Assembly: GCF_018860545.1 (NCBI RefSeq)
Contig: NZ_JAHKPN010000031.1
Coordinates: 1-64,000, forward strand
DNA from: Winogradskyella psychrotolerans
GTDB lineage: Bacteria > Bacteroidota > Bacteroidia > Flavobacteriales > Flavobacteriaceae
Length of the DNA: 64,000 bases
Direction of reading: 5' to 3'
Part shown: positions 53,846-62,320 of the stretch, one piece after another
How the letters are laid out: the number at the start of each line of letters is the position of its first letter
Numbering within the stretch: the stretch's first letter is position 1
Program-made: the position numbers and the translations under genes
The notes under the pieces: model-generated
What the model was told of the DNA's origin: nothing
The model's database searches: none
Seen by the model: only the letters and a program-made list of their open reading frames with translations

Positions 53846-54600
53846 TGACTGTACTCATAATAGAAGATGAAGAACGTGCTTATAAAAACTTGAAGCACAT
53901 TTTATTAGAAATTGATCCATCCATCAACATTGTCTCGTGGTTGCAAAGTGTTGAGCAATCTATCGAATGGTTTAATTCTAATACGTCCCCAGACCTCATC
54001 TTTTTAGACATTCATTTAAGTGATGATTTAAGCTTTAAAATTTTTGAATCCGTACAAGTGTCTTGCCCTATAATATTTACAACTGCGTTTGATGAATTTG
54101 CCATAAAAGCATTCGAATTAAATAGTATTGATTACGTACTAAAACCAATTACCCAAAAGAATATAGAAACGTCTTTGGCTAAGTTTAATACGCGTATAAA
54201 GAGCAATTCAAATCCTTATGATAAACTGATTGAGGATTTAAAAAACATCTCCAATACACCCAATTACAAAGAGCGCTTTTTAGTTAATAAAGGAGATGAG
54301 TTAGTTATCATTTTAACCACGGACATTTCTTATTTCTATAAAGACAACGATACATATATTGTATTAGAGAATGGCAATCGCTACCCTATAAAATTTACAT
54401 TAGAGCAACTTATTGAGTTATTAAATCCTGTAAAATTCTATAGAATTAATCGTCAAATTATTGTCAGTATAAATGCCATATCTAAAATCACACTTTGGTT
54501 TAAAGGGAAATTAAAATTACAACTCACACCAAAATTTAATGATGATGTTTTTGTGAGTAGAGAAAAGTCTGCACACTTTAAAAGTTGGATGGATAGATAA
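53842..54600 (+). CDS. LytTR family response regulator
   Basis: The 252-residue protein has a receiver domain (about 1-120) with acidic Glu8/Asp9, phosphoacceptor Asp56 in DLIFLDIHLS, a Thr in PIIFTTAFDEFAIKAFELNS and Lys in DYVLKPI. The C-terminal LytTR DNA-binding domain (about 145-250) contains DISYFYKDNDTYIVLENGNR and FYRINRQIIVSINAISKI. The partner kinase is just upstream. Direct target sites were not found by eye. Confidence 0.92.
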   Translation: MMTVLIIEDEERAYKNLKHILLEIDPSINIVSWLQSVEQSIEWFNSNTSPDLIFLDIHLSDDLSFKIFESVQVSCPIIFTTAFDEFAIKAFELNSIDYVLKPITQKNIETSLAKFNTRIKSNSNPYDKLIEDLKNISNTPNYKERFLVNKGDELVIILTTDISYFYKDNDTYIVLENGNRYPIKFTLEQLIELLNPVKFYRINRQIIVSINAISKITLWFKGKLKLQLTPKFNDDVFVSREKSAHFKSWMDR

Positions 54601-54607
54601 CTATGTT

Positions 54608-55960
54608 CTAAAAAAGTGCTTTCACCTCATCAAAATCCAAACCACCATAATTACCTGAACTCATCAATAACAATGACTTGTTGTCAAAATTCTGTTTGAA
54701 CAAGAAATCTTTGAACTCCTCTGGATTGGTATAAATAATTAAATCATCGCGCTCAAAAGCATTAGCAATTTGGTCTTTTGTAACTTCCTCTAGTTTCTTA
54801 ATTTCTACAGCATGTGGAGAATAAAACACCACAGCGACATCTGCGGCATCCAAAGCTCCTTTATACTCTTTAAGGAATTCGGCATTTAAGCTGCTATAGG
54901 TATGTAATTCTAAACAGGCGACTAAAGTTCTGTCGCTGTATTGTTCTTTTACCGCTTTGGTCGTCGCTTCTACTTTACTCGGCGAATGTGCAAAATCTTT
55001 ATACGCGACGCTTGTCTTAGATTCCGCAATTTTCTCTAAACGTTTGCTGGCTCCTTTAAACGTAGAAATAGCTTCATAGAAATCATCTTCATCAATGCCC
55101 ATATGTTGGCAAATCCATTTGGCACCAGCTAAGTTATTTAAGTTGTGAGCTCCAAAGACTTCAATTGGCATTGGCCCTTCTGGAGTTTCCAACAACGTTT
55201 CTCCGTCTTCTACTGTATATTCAGGAGTTTTATAGGCTATTTTTCTGATTTGATTTTCTGAAGCTTCCACTACACGTTTAACTTCCGGATCTTCTTCGTT
55301 ATAATTGATACTTCCGCCTCTAACTATAGAATCAACGAAAATGCTAAACTGTTCTACATAATTTTCATAGGTAGGAAACACATTAATATGATCCCAAGCA
55401 ATGCCACTTAACAAGGCAATATTAGGTTTATACAAATGAAATTTTGGTCGCAAGTCAATCGGTGAACTCAAATATTCATCACCTTCTAACACCATAAAAT
55501 CATTCTCATCGGTGAGTTTTACCATTACATCAAACCCTTCTAATTGTGCGCCAACCATATAATCCACATCACGATCGTGGTAATGCATTACATGTAAAAT
55601 CATAGAGGTAATCGTCGTCTTTCCATGACTTCCTCCAATAACCACACGTGTTTTGTTTTTAGCTTGTTCGTATAAAAATTCAGGATAACTGTAGATTTTT
55701 AAACCGAGTTCTTGGGCTTTTAACAATTCTGGATTATCAGCTTTGGCATGCATTCCTAAAACGATAGCATCTAAATCTGAAGTAATCTTTTCAGGATACC
55801 AACCAAAAGCCTCAGGCAACAACCCTTTAGCATCGAGTCTCGATTTTGAAGGTTCAAAAATGGTATCATCACTTCCTGTGACCTTATATCCTTTATTGTG
55901 AAGTGCCAAGGCTAAATTGTGCATTGCCGCACCACCAATTGCTATAAAATGTACGTTCAT
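54608..55960 (-). CDS. mpl: UDP-N-acetylmuramate:tripeptide ligase-like Mur ligase
   Basis: Mpl joins recycled murein tripeptide to UDP-MurNAc. The 450-residue protein has the Mur ligase layout. An N-terminal Rossmann domain (MNVHFIAIGGAAMHNLALAL) is followed by a central ATPase domain with GGSHGKTTITSMI and a C-terminal domain with VEATTKAVKEQYSDRTLVA and a late YSPHAVEIKKLEEV. The start IAIGGAAMHNLA, rather than the MurC-type GIGGIGMSGIA, and the context point to Mpl rather than MurC. It follows tolC on the same strand with a 30-bp gap, but it is probably not part of the export system. Confidence 0.8.
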   Translation of the reverse strand: MNVHFIAIGGAAMHNLALALHNKGYKVTGSDDTIFEPSKSRLDAKGLLPEAFGWYPEKITSDLDAIVLGMHAKADNPELLKAQELGLKIYSYPEFLYEQAKNKTRVVIGGSHGKTTITSMILHVMHYHDRDVDYMVGAQLEGFDVMVKLTDENDFMVLEGDEYLSSPIDLRPKFHLYKPNIALLSGIAWDHINVFPTYENYVEQFSIFVDSIVRGGSINYNEEDPEVKRVVEASENQIRKIAYKTPEYTVEDGETLLETPEGPMPIEVFGAHNLNNLAGAKWICQHMGIDEDDFYEAISTFKGASKRLEKIAESKTSVAYKDFAHSPSKVEATTKAVKEQYSDRTLVACLELHTYSSLNAEFLKEYKGALDAADVAVVFYSPHAVEIKKLEEVTKDQIANAFERDDLIIYTNPEEFKDFLFKQNFDNKSLLLMSSGNYGGLDFDEVKALF

Positions 55961-55990
55961 TGTATAATTTGTATACCGTAAAAATACTAT

Positions 55991-57397
55991 TTATAATTCA
56001 GGATTTACAGCCAAACTATTAAAAAGCTTTGCTTTTGTCTTGAAGAATTTATTCTGAATTTCTATAGCTTTTAACTGACCATCAATAAGTTTAGACTCTC
56101 TTGAATTGACAAGAAATAACGAGCTTTCTCCAAGTTGAAATTTACGTTCCTCAGCTTGCAACATAAGCTGATAATCTGAAACCATGTCTACAGTAATTTC
56201 AGTTTGAATGCTGTAGGATTCTAATTCTTGTTTTAAGGCTGAAATTTTATTTTGAAGATTAACACGTGTGGCATCAATCTCAAACTCCACATCTTGCTGT
56301 TTTAATTTTGCCAATTTTAAATCACCGCGTTCTTTTCTTAAAAATAAGGGGAAACTCACATTTAATCCCCCTTTGTATTCTGCAGTATTAAAAGTTCTTG
56401 CAACATCGGGTGCTTCGGTTAAGAAATTATATTCCGCATTAATTTTTGGCAGCAATTTATTCGCTTTCAATTTAGTATCCACTTCTAAACCTTCTCGTTT
56501 ATAGGTTAAAGACATCATTTTAGGATGTGTTTCTAATAGCATATCAGCAGTCCGTAATTGATTGATATTAAAAGTAGCATTCACTATTGGTGCTGTATTC
56601 ACATCCGGAATCATATTGGGTTGTAACTCCACAGGCACATTATTTTCTAACCATAAAAAATTCGATAACTCTAAGGCCGTTTTTAATAATTTCACTTTAG
56701 CTTGTTCTAAACCAAGTTTTCTATTATTCACTGCAATGCGCGCTTCAGTAGCATCAATTTGGGCATTCTCGCCGACTTCAACTCCTTTAGCGACCCCTTT
56801 GTAACGCAACTCTGCATTGCCTAAAATATGTTCATATAACTTTAACTCATTATAGGCTTGCAACCAATTGAAATATACCAAAGAAGCTTCAAATAAAACA
56901 TTGTTTACATAAATATCCCGATCAGCTTTTGCTTGTTCTCTATATAGTTTTGCTTGTTTTAAGGATGCCATTCTATTATTAATCCATAAGCCTTGACCAA
57001 AAGGAATGGCAATACCAGCACTATACAGGCCGTCGTCTGGCACATTGGATTCTGGATTTAAATAAGTCCCTTCGTTATCATCAAATGTTGCTTTTACCTC
57101 AACACCAAACCATGTTGGTATTTTAAACGTTCCGTTGAGCTTGTTATAATATTCTGTGTTTTTGAATTGCTTTCGACTGTAATCAACTTCAATCTTAGGA
57201 TCAAAAGCACCACGTGACTTCATCAGTTTTGCCTGACTCTCGTCAATGACTAATTCCGCTTGCTTTACAATAGGATGAAATTTCTTTACAAACCCTAAGT
57301 ATTCATCAAAGCGAAGGACATTCGAAAAATCTTCAGACTGCGAAAACCCAAAACCACTAAAACAAACAGCCATTATGATAAATAAACGATACTTCAT
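55991..57397 (-). CDS. TolC family outer membrane efflux protein
   Basis: The 468-residue protein has a signal peptide (MKYRLFIIMAVCFSGFGFSQ) and the two coiled-coil halves of TolC-like outer membrane channels. Examples are LDATEARIAVNNRKLGLEQA-like segments (here QIDATEARIAVNNRKLGLEQ, about 205-225) and AEERKFQLGESSLFLVNSRE (about 410-430). It would form the outer exit of a tripartite exporter with the HlyD and ABC proteins encoded directly upstream. The stop of the HlyD gene is 3 bp before its ATG. Confidence 0.92.
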   Translation of the reverse strand: MKYRLFIIMAVCFSGFGFSQSEDFSNVLRFDEYLGFVKKFHPIVKQAELVIDESQAKLMKSRGAFDPKIEVDYSRKQFKNTEYYNKLNGTFKIPTWFGVEVKATFDDNEGTYLNPESNVPDDGLYSAGIAIPFGQGLWINNRMASLKQAKLYREQAKADRDIYVNNVLFEASLVYFNWLQAYNELKLYEHILGNAELRYKGVAKGVEVGENAQIDATEARIAVNNRKLGLEQAKVKLLKTALELSNFLWLENNVPVELQPNMIPDVNTAPIVNATFNINQLRTADMLLETHPKMMSLTYKREGLEVDTKLKANKLLPKINAEYNFLTEAPDVARTFNTAEYKGGLNVSFPLFLRKERGDLKLAKLKQQDVEFEIDATRVNLQNKISALKQELESYSIQTEITVDMVSDYQLMLQAEERKFQLGESSLFLVNSRESKLIDGQLKAIEIQNKFFKTKAKLFNSLAVNPEL

Positions 57398-57400
57398 TCT

Positions 57401-58750
57401 CTATTTCTTTTTTGTGGTTGAAGCATTATCTGGCTTATAATAGTTGGGTGGAAAACCGTTAAGTTGTCGCCATAATTCGAACCAAATCGGCACATCATCT
57501 AATAACGCCATGGTATAGGCACCAGAACCTGCTCTAATTTCTTTAGGCCAAGCGTGGGCATCTTCATCTGGTGCTAAAAGCACTCTAAACTTGCCGTTAT
57601 CACTTATAAAACTCTCGACAGCAATAATTTTAGCACCATAAGTCCCGTACGATATATCTGGCCAACCACTAAAAATAATTGCAGGCCAACCATCAAACTG
57701 TACGCGAACTTTCTCTCCAATATTAATTAATGGCAAATCGATGGGAGCCACATACGTTTCTACAGCCAAATCTGCATTGGCAGGCATTATGCCCACGAGA
57801 GCTTCGCCTTCTTTAAACGTTTGACCAACACCTACGCGTATAGCTTTATTGATATAACCATCATAAGGAGCTTTTATAAAACGCAAATCATTTCGCATTT
57901 GATAATTAGAATACTGATTATCTAATTTAGAGACCTGTGCTTCAGTATCAAACTGACTCGATTGTGCGGTGTATTTATCACTTTCAGCTTTTGAAATTTT
58001 ATCAGTATACATCGCTGAAATCCTTGATAATTCTACTTGGGCATTTATGATTTCATTTCGACTTGCTAATAATTTATTTTCTTGAGAAATTAATTTCGCT
58101 TCCGTTTCTTGAAGTTTTAATCGGGCATCCTCAACATCTTTTGTCGCTTTAAAACCTTCATCTTTTAGAGTGGCTGTTCTCGTAAATTTAGATTGTGTAA
58201 TTTTAATATTCGTTTTTGCAGCTTCAAAATCAATACTATCGCTTTTAGCCTTTAATTTAGATTGCAGCAATTTGTTTTTCGCTTGTTCTAATTTTAAACC
58301 ACGCTCTTTATACAAAGCTGAAATTTGCCGATCTAATGCTTTTCCTTTTTCAGTATAAGCCCCTACAGATTGGGCTTTAGAATTTCGTTGTTCCGCGGTG
58401 CGCTCAACCAAATTAGGATCAAAATATTCACTTTTTATTTCTGAAATCTGCATGATGGTATCGCCTTTAGCTATAAAATCACCTTCTGTAACAAACCATT
58501 TTTCAATTCTACCCGGAATTGGGGACTGAATGGTTTGCGGTCTTTGATCTGGTCTTAACGTCGTCACACTACCTTTACCTGTAATGTTTTGCGTCCACGG
58601 TAAAAACAAAATAAGCAAACCGACAATAACAAACGCCAATAGAAAACGATTAAAATAGCTATAGTATTTTACGTTGAAAATGTGTTGCCCTGATTTATAC
58701 TTGTCTAAATCTACCGATTTGTTAAGTTGGTTATGGGATATATTTAACAT
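57401..58750 (-). CDS. HlyD family periplasmic adaptor
   Basis: The 449-residue protein has one N-terminal membrane helix (FLLAFVIVGLLILFLPW, about 33-50). A lipoyl-like half follows (QSPIPGRIEKWFVTEGDFIA), then a long coiled coil (about 115-270) rich in Ala, Lys and Glu. The second half of the lipoyl domain (RFIKAPYDGYINKAIRVGVG) and a beta-barrel region complete it. It bridges the inner-membrane ABC protein and the TolC channel. It lies between those two genes with gaps of 3 and 11 bp. Confidence 0.92.
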   Translation of the reverse strand: MLNISHNQLNKSVDLDKYKSGQHIFNVKYYSYFNRFLLAFVIVGLLILFLPWTQNITGKGSVTTLRPDQRPQTIQSPIPGRIEKWFVTEGDFIAKGDTIMQISEIKSEYFDPNLVERTAEQRNSKAQSVGAYTEKGKALDRQISALYKERGLKLEQAKNKLLQSKLKAKSDSIDFEAAKTNIKITQSKFTRTATLKDEGFKATKDVEDARLKLQETEAKLISQENKLLASRNEIINAQVELSRISAMYTDKISKAESDKYTAQSSQFDTEAQVSKLDNQYSNYQMRNDLRFIKAPYDGYINKAIRVGVGQTFKEGEALVGIMPANADLAVETYVAPIDLPLINIGEKVRVQFDGWPAIIFSGWPDISYGTYGAKIIAVESFISDNGKFRVLLAPDEDAHAWPKEIRAGSGAYTMALLDDVPIWFELWRQLNGFPPNYYKPDNASTTKKK

Positions 58751-58761
58751 TGCAATTGGTT

Positions 58762-60420
58762 TTAAATTAGTTCTCCGCGTTTAAGCGTTATGACTTGAGT
58801 ACAGTTTTGTGTCCAGTTATTCGTTTTGCTCACCACAACCAACGCCCAAGGATGCTTATCATCAGTTAAGAAGGTCATAATACGTTGAACTTCATTGGGC
58901 TCAAAATGCTCTAAGGGGTCCTCTAATATTAAAATTCTTGGCTTATTTACAATTGCTCTGGCTAATATAATTTTTTTAGCAATGGTATATGAGGTTTGCT
59001 TTCCTTCTGGGTATAAAACCGTATTTAAACCTTGTGAACTTTCCTTTACAAATTCATTAAGCTCAACCTTATCTATAGCCCAAAGCAATTGCGCTTCTGA
59101 AATTTGATCATTACCAAAAGTGATATTTTCTCTAATGGTGCCTTCAAAAGGAGTTTCATCGGCAAGCGATAAGCCTAAGTGCGACCTGTAATGGTTAAGA
59201 TTCATATTTTTTAGGGCGTAATCATTTACAAATACTCGACCTTTTGTCGGTTCTAAAACTCCAGCGATCAATCGCAACAAACTCGATTTTCCAGACCCAC
59301 TTTCTCCTCGAATCAATAACTTTGTTTTTGGATTTATCTTTAAAGAAATCTTCTTTAGAATGTGTAATTCTCGGTTGGGTACTCCATAAGACACATTATC
59401 TAACTCAATACTAATACCATCATCAAATTTTGGCAGATCACCTTCTTGATTTTCGAGTTCTTTATCTACAACTTGTCCCATTTTTTCTAAAGAGGTTAAC
59501 ACGTCGTAAAACGATTCTAGTCTAAGAATCAATTTTTCAACAGATGATATCACTAATAAAATAATAATTTCAGCAGCTACAAACTGACCGATATTCATTT
59601 GTTGATTTAAGACCAACAAACCACCAATCAGCAATAAACCAGCCGTAACGATAACTTTAAAACCAATCATTTGAATAAATTGAATCACTAATATTCTAAA
59701 ATGACTCTCTCTGGCTTTTAAATAATCATTAACTAAATCGTCATTTTTATTTATAGCTAAATTCGTTTGTCCGGATAATTTAAAACTCACAATGGCCCGA
59801 GCAACCTCCTGAATCCAATGTGCAACTCTGTATTTGTGCTTAGACTCAATCAAACTCGTATCCATTCCTGTTTGCGCTGTGAACTTAAATACCACATAAA
59901 TTAAGAGCAACAATAGCATCCCAAATGCAATAAAAAAGGGATGGTAAAAAGACAACAGCACCAAGGCAAAAACAATTTGTATGATCGCTGCTGGTATATC
60001 TACCAATATCTTCGCTAATCCTTTTTGGATATTCAGCGTATCGAAAAAACGATTCGCTAATTCAGGTGGATAGTAATTACGTAATTCACGCATTGTAATT
60101 TTTGGAAAACGATACGTAAACTCAAAAGATGCGCGTGTAAAAATGCGTTGTTGAATGGTTTCTACAATCCGCATTTGCATTAATTGTAAAACACCGACAA
60201 AAGCTACACCTATAGTAACCAAGACCACTAAAACAATCCAAGACGTACTGACTTGTGCGCCTTGTAATAAATTAATAATAGCCTGAATTCCTAAGGGTAA
60301 TGTTAATCCCAAAAGCCCTGAAAAAATAGCGTAATAAATAACTTGTAAAATATCGCGTTTCTCTAGTTTTATCAAACCTACAAAACGTTGCCATGGAGAC
60401 ATGATTTCTTTCTTTTTCAT
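58762..60420 (-). CDS. ABC transporter with fused membrane and (degenerate) ATPase domains
   Basis: The 552-residue protein has a six-helix membrane domain (about 20-300) like type I exporters and a nucleotide-binding domain (about 335-552). Walker A is intact (GESGSGKSS, 372-380). Other catalytic motifs deviate. The Q-loop glutamine is Ala420 (LGLSLADETPFEGT). The signature LSGGQ aligns with TSYTI (476-480). Walker B plus catalytic Glu reads ILILEDP, swapping the usual Asp-Glu to Glu500-Asp501. The H-loop histidine aligns with Lys532. Such a protein may bind ATP but hydrolyse it slowly or not at all. I recall similar sequences in other flavobacteria. It lies 6 bp after the TetR gene and heads the HlyD-TolC export set. 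Confidence 0.85.
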   Translation of the reverse strand: MKKKEIMSPWQRFVGLIKLEKRDILQVIYYAIFSGLLGLTLPLGIQAIINLLQGAQVSTSWIVLVVLVTIGVAFVGVLQLMQMRIVETIQQRIFTRASFEFTYRFPKITMRELRNYYPPELANRFFDTLNIQKGLAKILVDIPAAIIQIVFALVLLSFYHPFFIAFGMLLLLLIYVVFKFTAQTGMDTSLIESKHKYRVAHWIQEVARAIVSFKLSGQTNLAINKNDDLVNDYLKARESHFRILVIQFIQMIGFKVIVTAGLLLIGGLLVLNQQMNIGQFVAAEIIILLVISSVEKLILRLESFYDVLTSLEKMGQVVDKELENQEGDLPKFDDGISIELDNVSYGVPNRELHILKKISLKINPKTKLLIRGESGSGKSSLLRLIAGVLEPTKGRVFVNDYALKNMNLNHYRSHLGLSLADETPFEGTIRENITFGNDQISEAQLLWAIDKVELNEFVKESSQGLNTVLYPEGKQTSYTIAKKIILARAIVNKPRILILEDPLEHFEPNEVQRIMTFLTDDKHPWALVVVSKTNNWTQNCTQVITLKRGELI

Positions 60421-60426
60421 ATCTAA

Positions 60427-61101
60427 CTACTGTGTAATGGCATTAATCGTTAATTCTTTAAAAAAGTCTGAAGGAGTTATAGCATCGTTACAATCTGTGA
60501 TGGACTTAAAATGCACTTTTAAAAAATGCTGATGTAGTGCACCTTCTACAATTGTACTCGCCAAACTTGAAGCGAACTTATATTCCGGATTAATCTCTAA
60601 AATCATTTCGCTTAAGCGCCTAATCATTCGCTTATATATCACAAAATAACCCTCTTTGTTTTCGCTGTCTACCTCCTTTGTTAGATACGATTTAGAATTT
60701 TCATTTATGATAATTCTATTCAATACAATTTCATTGATATGCGAAAAGGTATCATCTTGTTCAATAGTTTTTGTGACCACATCAATGGCCTCAAACAATT
60801 TCTCTTTTGCATCTGGAATGTTAAATGTTGTAAACACCATTTGGTATTCAATCCAAGCCCAATACCAAGATGTTAAGTATAACAACAACTTATGTTTACT
60901 CTCAAAATAACGATAAATAGAACTCTCGTTAGACCCTATTTTAACGCCCAACTTCTTAAAGGTGAAACTATCAAAACCAATATCATCTATTAAAAGTATG
61001 CTATGTTCAATTATTCGTTTGCCTAATGTAGAGGACTCAGGATCCTTAAGATAAATTTTATCAGGTACAGAAATTTTTAAATTTGAAAGTAAACTTTTCA
61101 T
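60427..61101 (-). CDS. TetR-like transcriptional regulator of the export operon
   Basis: I start at ATG 61,101 (MKSLLSNLKISVPDKIYLKD), giving 224 residues; a longer frame to 61,161 adds a hydrophobic 20-residue lead that overlaps the likely operator and promoter. The TetR helix-turn-helix is at about 25-75 (KRIIEHSILLIDDIGFDSFT, then KIGSNESSIYRYFESKHKLL). The C-terminal ligand domain is unassigned. It is the first gene of the TetR-ABC-HlyD-TolC set, separated from the ABC gene by 6 bp. Confidence 0.85.
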   Translation of the reverse strand: MKSLLSNLKISVPDKIYLKDPESSTLGKRIIEHSILLIDDIGFDSFTFKKLGVKIGSNESSIYRYFESKHKLLLYLTSWYWAWIEYQMVFTTFNIPDAKEKLFEAIDVVTKTIEQDDTFSHINEIVLNRIIINENSKSYLTKEVDSENKEGYFVIYKRMIRRLSEMILEINPEYKFASSLASTIVEGALHQHFLKVHFKSITDCNDAITPSDFFKELTINAITQ

Positions 61102-61127
61102 ATCAATAATATTTAATTGCAAATATG

Positions 61128-61140
61128 ATAGTAATACTAT
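61128..61140. promoter_or_regulatory. Palindromic candidate operator for the export-operon TetR
   Basis: ATAGTA-A-TACTAT is a perfect 13-bp dyad lying 27-39 bp upstream of the TetR ATG. On the minus strand it lies directly upstream of CATATTTG (61,120-61,127), a one-mismatch -7 box, so it would sit in the promoter spacer. Confidence 0.5.
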
Positions 61141-61217
61141 TAATTTAAAAAAAATTAACAAAAAATTATCTCTTTTAATTTTAGAGATTTCTGGTATAAA
61201 AACTAAATATTTAGGAA

Positions 61218-62171
61218 TTACAACTTAGAAATAATTGTTTTTTCTTCTTGAAACACATCAATATCTGGTAAGCCAGAAATGGCTTTATTGATCCAAACTA
61301 GCGCTTCTGTTTTATCATTTCTATGCTTATAAATTTGCGCCAAACGATAATAAGCCCATTCTTTCGGCACGCCATCTTGAGCAGAATGATTTTCAAGATA
61401 CACCATTAGCATCTTTTCGCCTTTATCCAATTGAAGATTATAATCCGCACACACTTTACCAATTTGGTAATGCATAGCATTGCGTTGGTGTTTGTCCTTT
61501 GCTTCTTCAATATTCCCAATAGCTTTTTCAGGTTGTTCTTGTCCTTCGTAAAATTCCGTTAACTTATCGTAGCAGGTTACGGAACCTCCTACTTGTATGG
61601 CCAAACGGTAATACTTTTCAGCGAGTTCTGGTTCGTCATCATACTCGTAAACATAGCCTTTTGCTAAATAGCCATCGACTTTAGATAATTCTTCTAATTG
61701 TTCGGCATAGTTTAAAGCCTTAGAAAAACTGCCACCCACAATACCTGGAAGCGACACATACAATTCTACCAACGCCCATCGCGCATCAATATGATTGGGA
61801 TCTAACTGTGCGGCTTTATGGAATGCCTCTTTCACATCACCGATAATAGTTAATGCTTTAATCTTACTAATACTCAACGCTTTCATACCTAAAGCTCCAC
61901 CATATTTGTAATGATAATTAGCATTTTTTGGGCGTTTTTGCTTTAAGATTTGATATTGTGCAATAGCATCATCCCACTTTTTTTGATGTCCGTACGCATC
62001 ACCCAACAGTTCAACGGCTTCAAGGTCATCGGGATTAGACTGCAGAAATGCTGCCATTTCATTTTGTGCTTTCACGTATTCCTTTTTAGCTATATAGGTC
62101 TGAGCATCCTCAACAGACGTTTGAGAAAAACTATAGGTAGAAAGTAAGAAAACAAACAAATATTTATACAT
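61218..62171 (-). CDS. Exported tetratricopeptide-repeat protein
   Basis: The 317-residue protein has a signal peptide (MYKYLFVFLLSTYSFSQ). A series of tetratricopeptide repeats follows through most of the length, for example AVELLGDAYGHQKKWDDAIAQ, YEYDDEPELAEKYYRLAIQV, and the final YYRLAQIYKHRNDKTEALVW. TPR proteins form scaffolds; the partner is unknown. It is divergent from the alpha-2-macroglobulin gene. A 149-bp gap between their starts contains no exact promoter match. Confidence 0.8.
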   Translation of the reverse strand: MYKYLFVFLLSTYSFSQTSVEDAQTYIAKKEYVKAQNEMAAFLQSNPDDLEAVELLGDAYGHQKKWDDAIAQYQILKQKRPKNANYHYKYGGALGMKALSISKIKALTIIGDVKEAFHKAAQLDPNHIDARWALVELYVSLPGIVGGSFSKALNYAEQLEELSKVDGYLAKGYVYEYDDEPELAEKYYRLAIQVGGSVTCYDKLTEFYEGQEQPEKAIGNIEEAKDKHQRNAMHYQIGKVCADYNLQLDKGEKMLMVYLENHSAQDGVPKEWAYYRLAQIYKHRNDKTEALVWINKAISGLPDIDVFQEEKTIISKL

Positions 62172-62320
62172 GGAATTAAAATCTCTTTTGGCGAAAATAC
62201 AATTTAATAACGCTCAGTTTCCTCAACAAATTGTTAACTTCACTCATCGAAATGAGACAGCTACTCATTCGTACTATTTTTGGAATACCTTTTGAATGTA
62301 TTTTGTTGTAAAATAAAATT

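Noticed and set aside
57401-60420. Reading the ABC-HlyD pair as a peptidase-containing bacteriocin (C39) exporter
   Set aside because: The ABC protein has no N-terminal C39 peptidase domain and no double-glycine precursor peptide was found nearby.
61102-61161. Longer TetR reading frame starting at 61,161
   Set aside because: The added 20 residues are hydrophobic, not helix-turn-helix related, and their DNA contains the palindrome and likely promoter.
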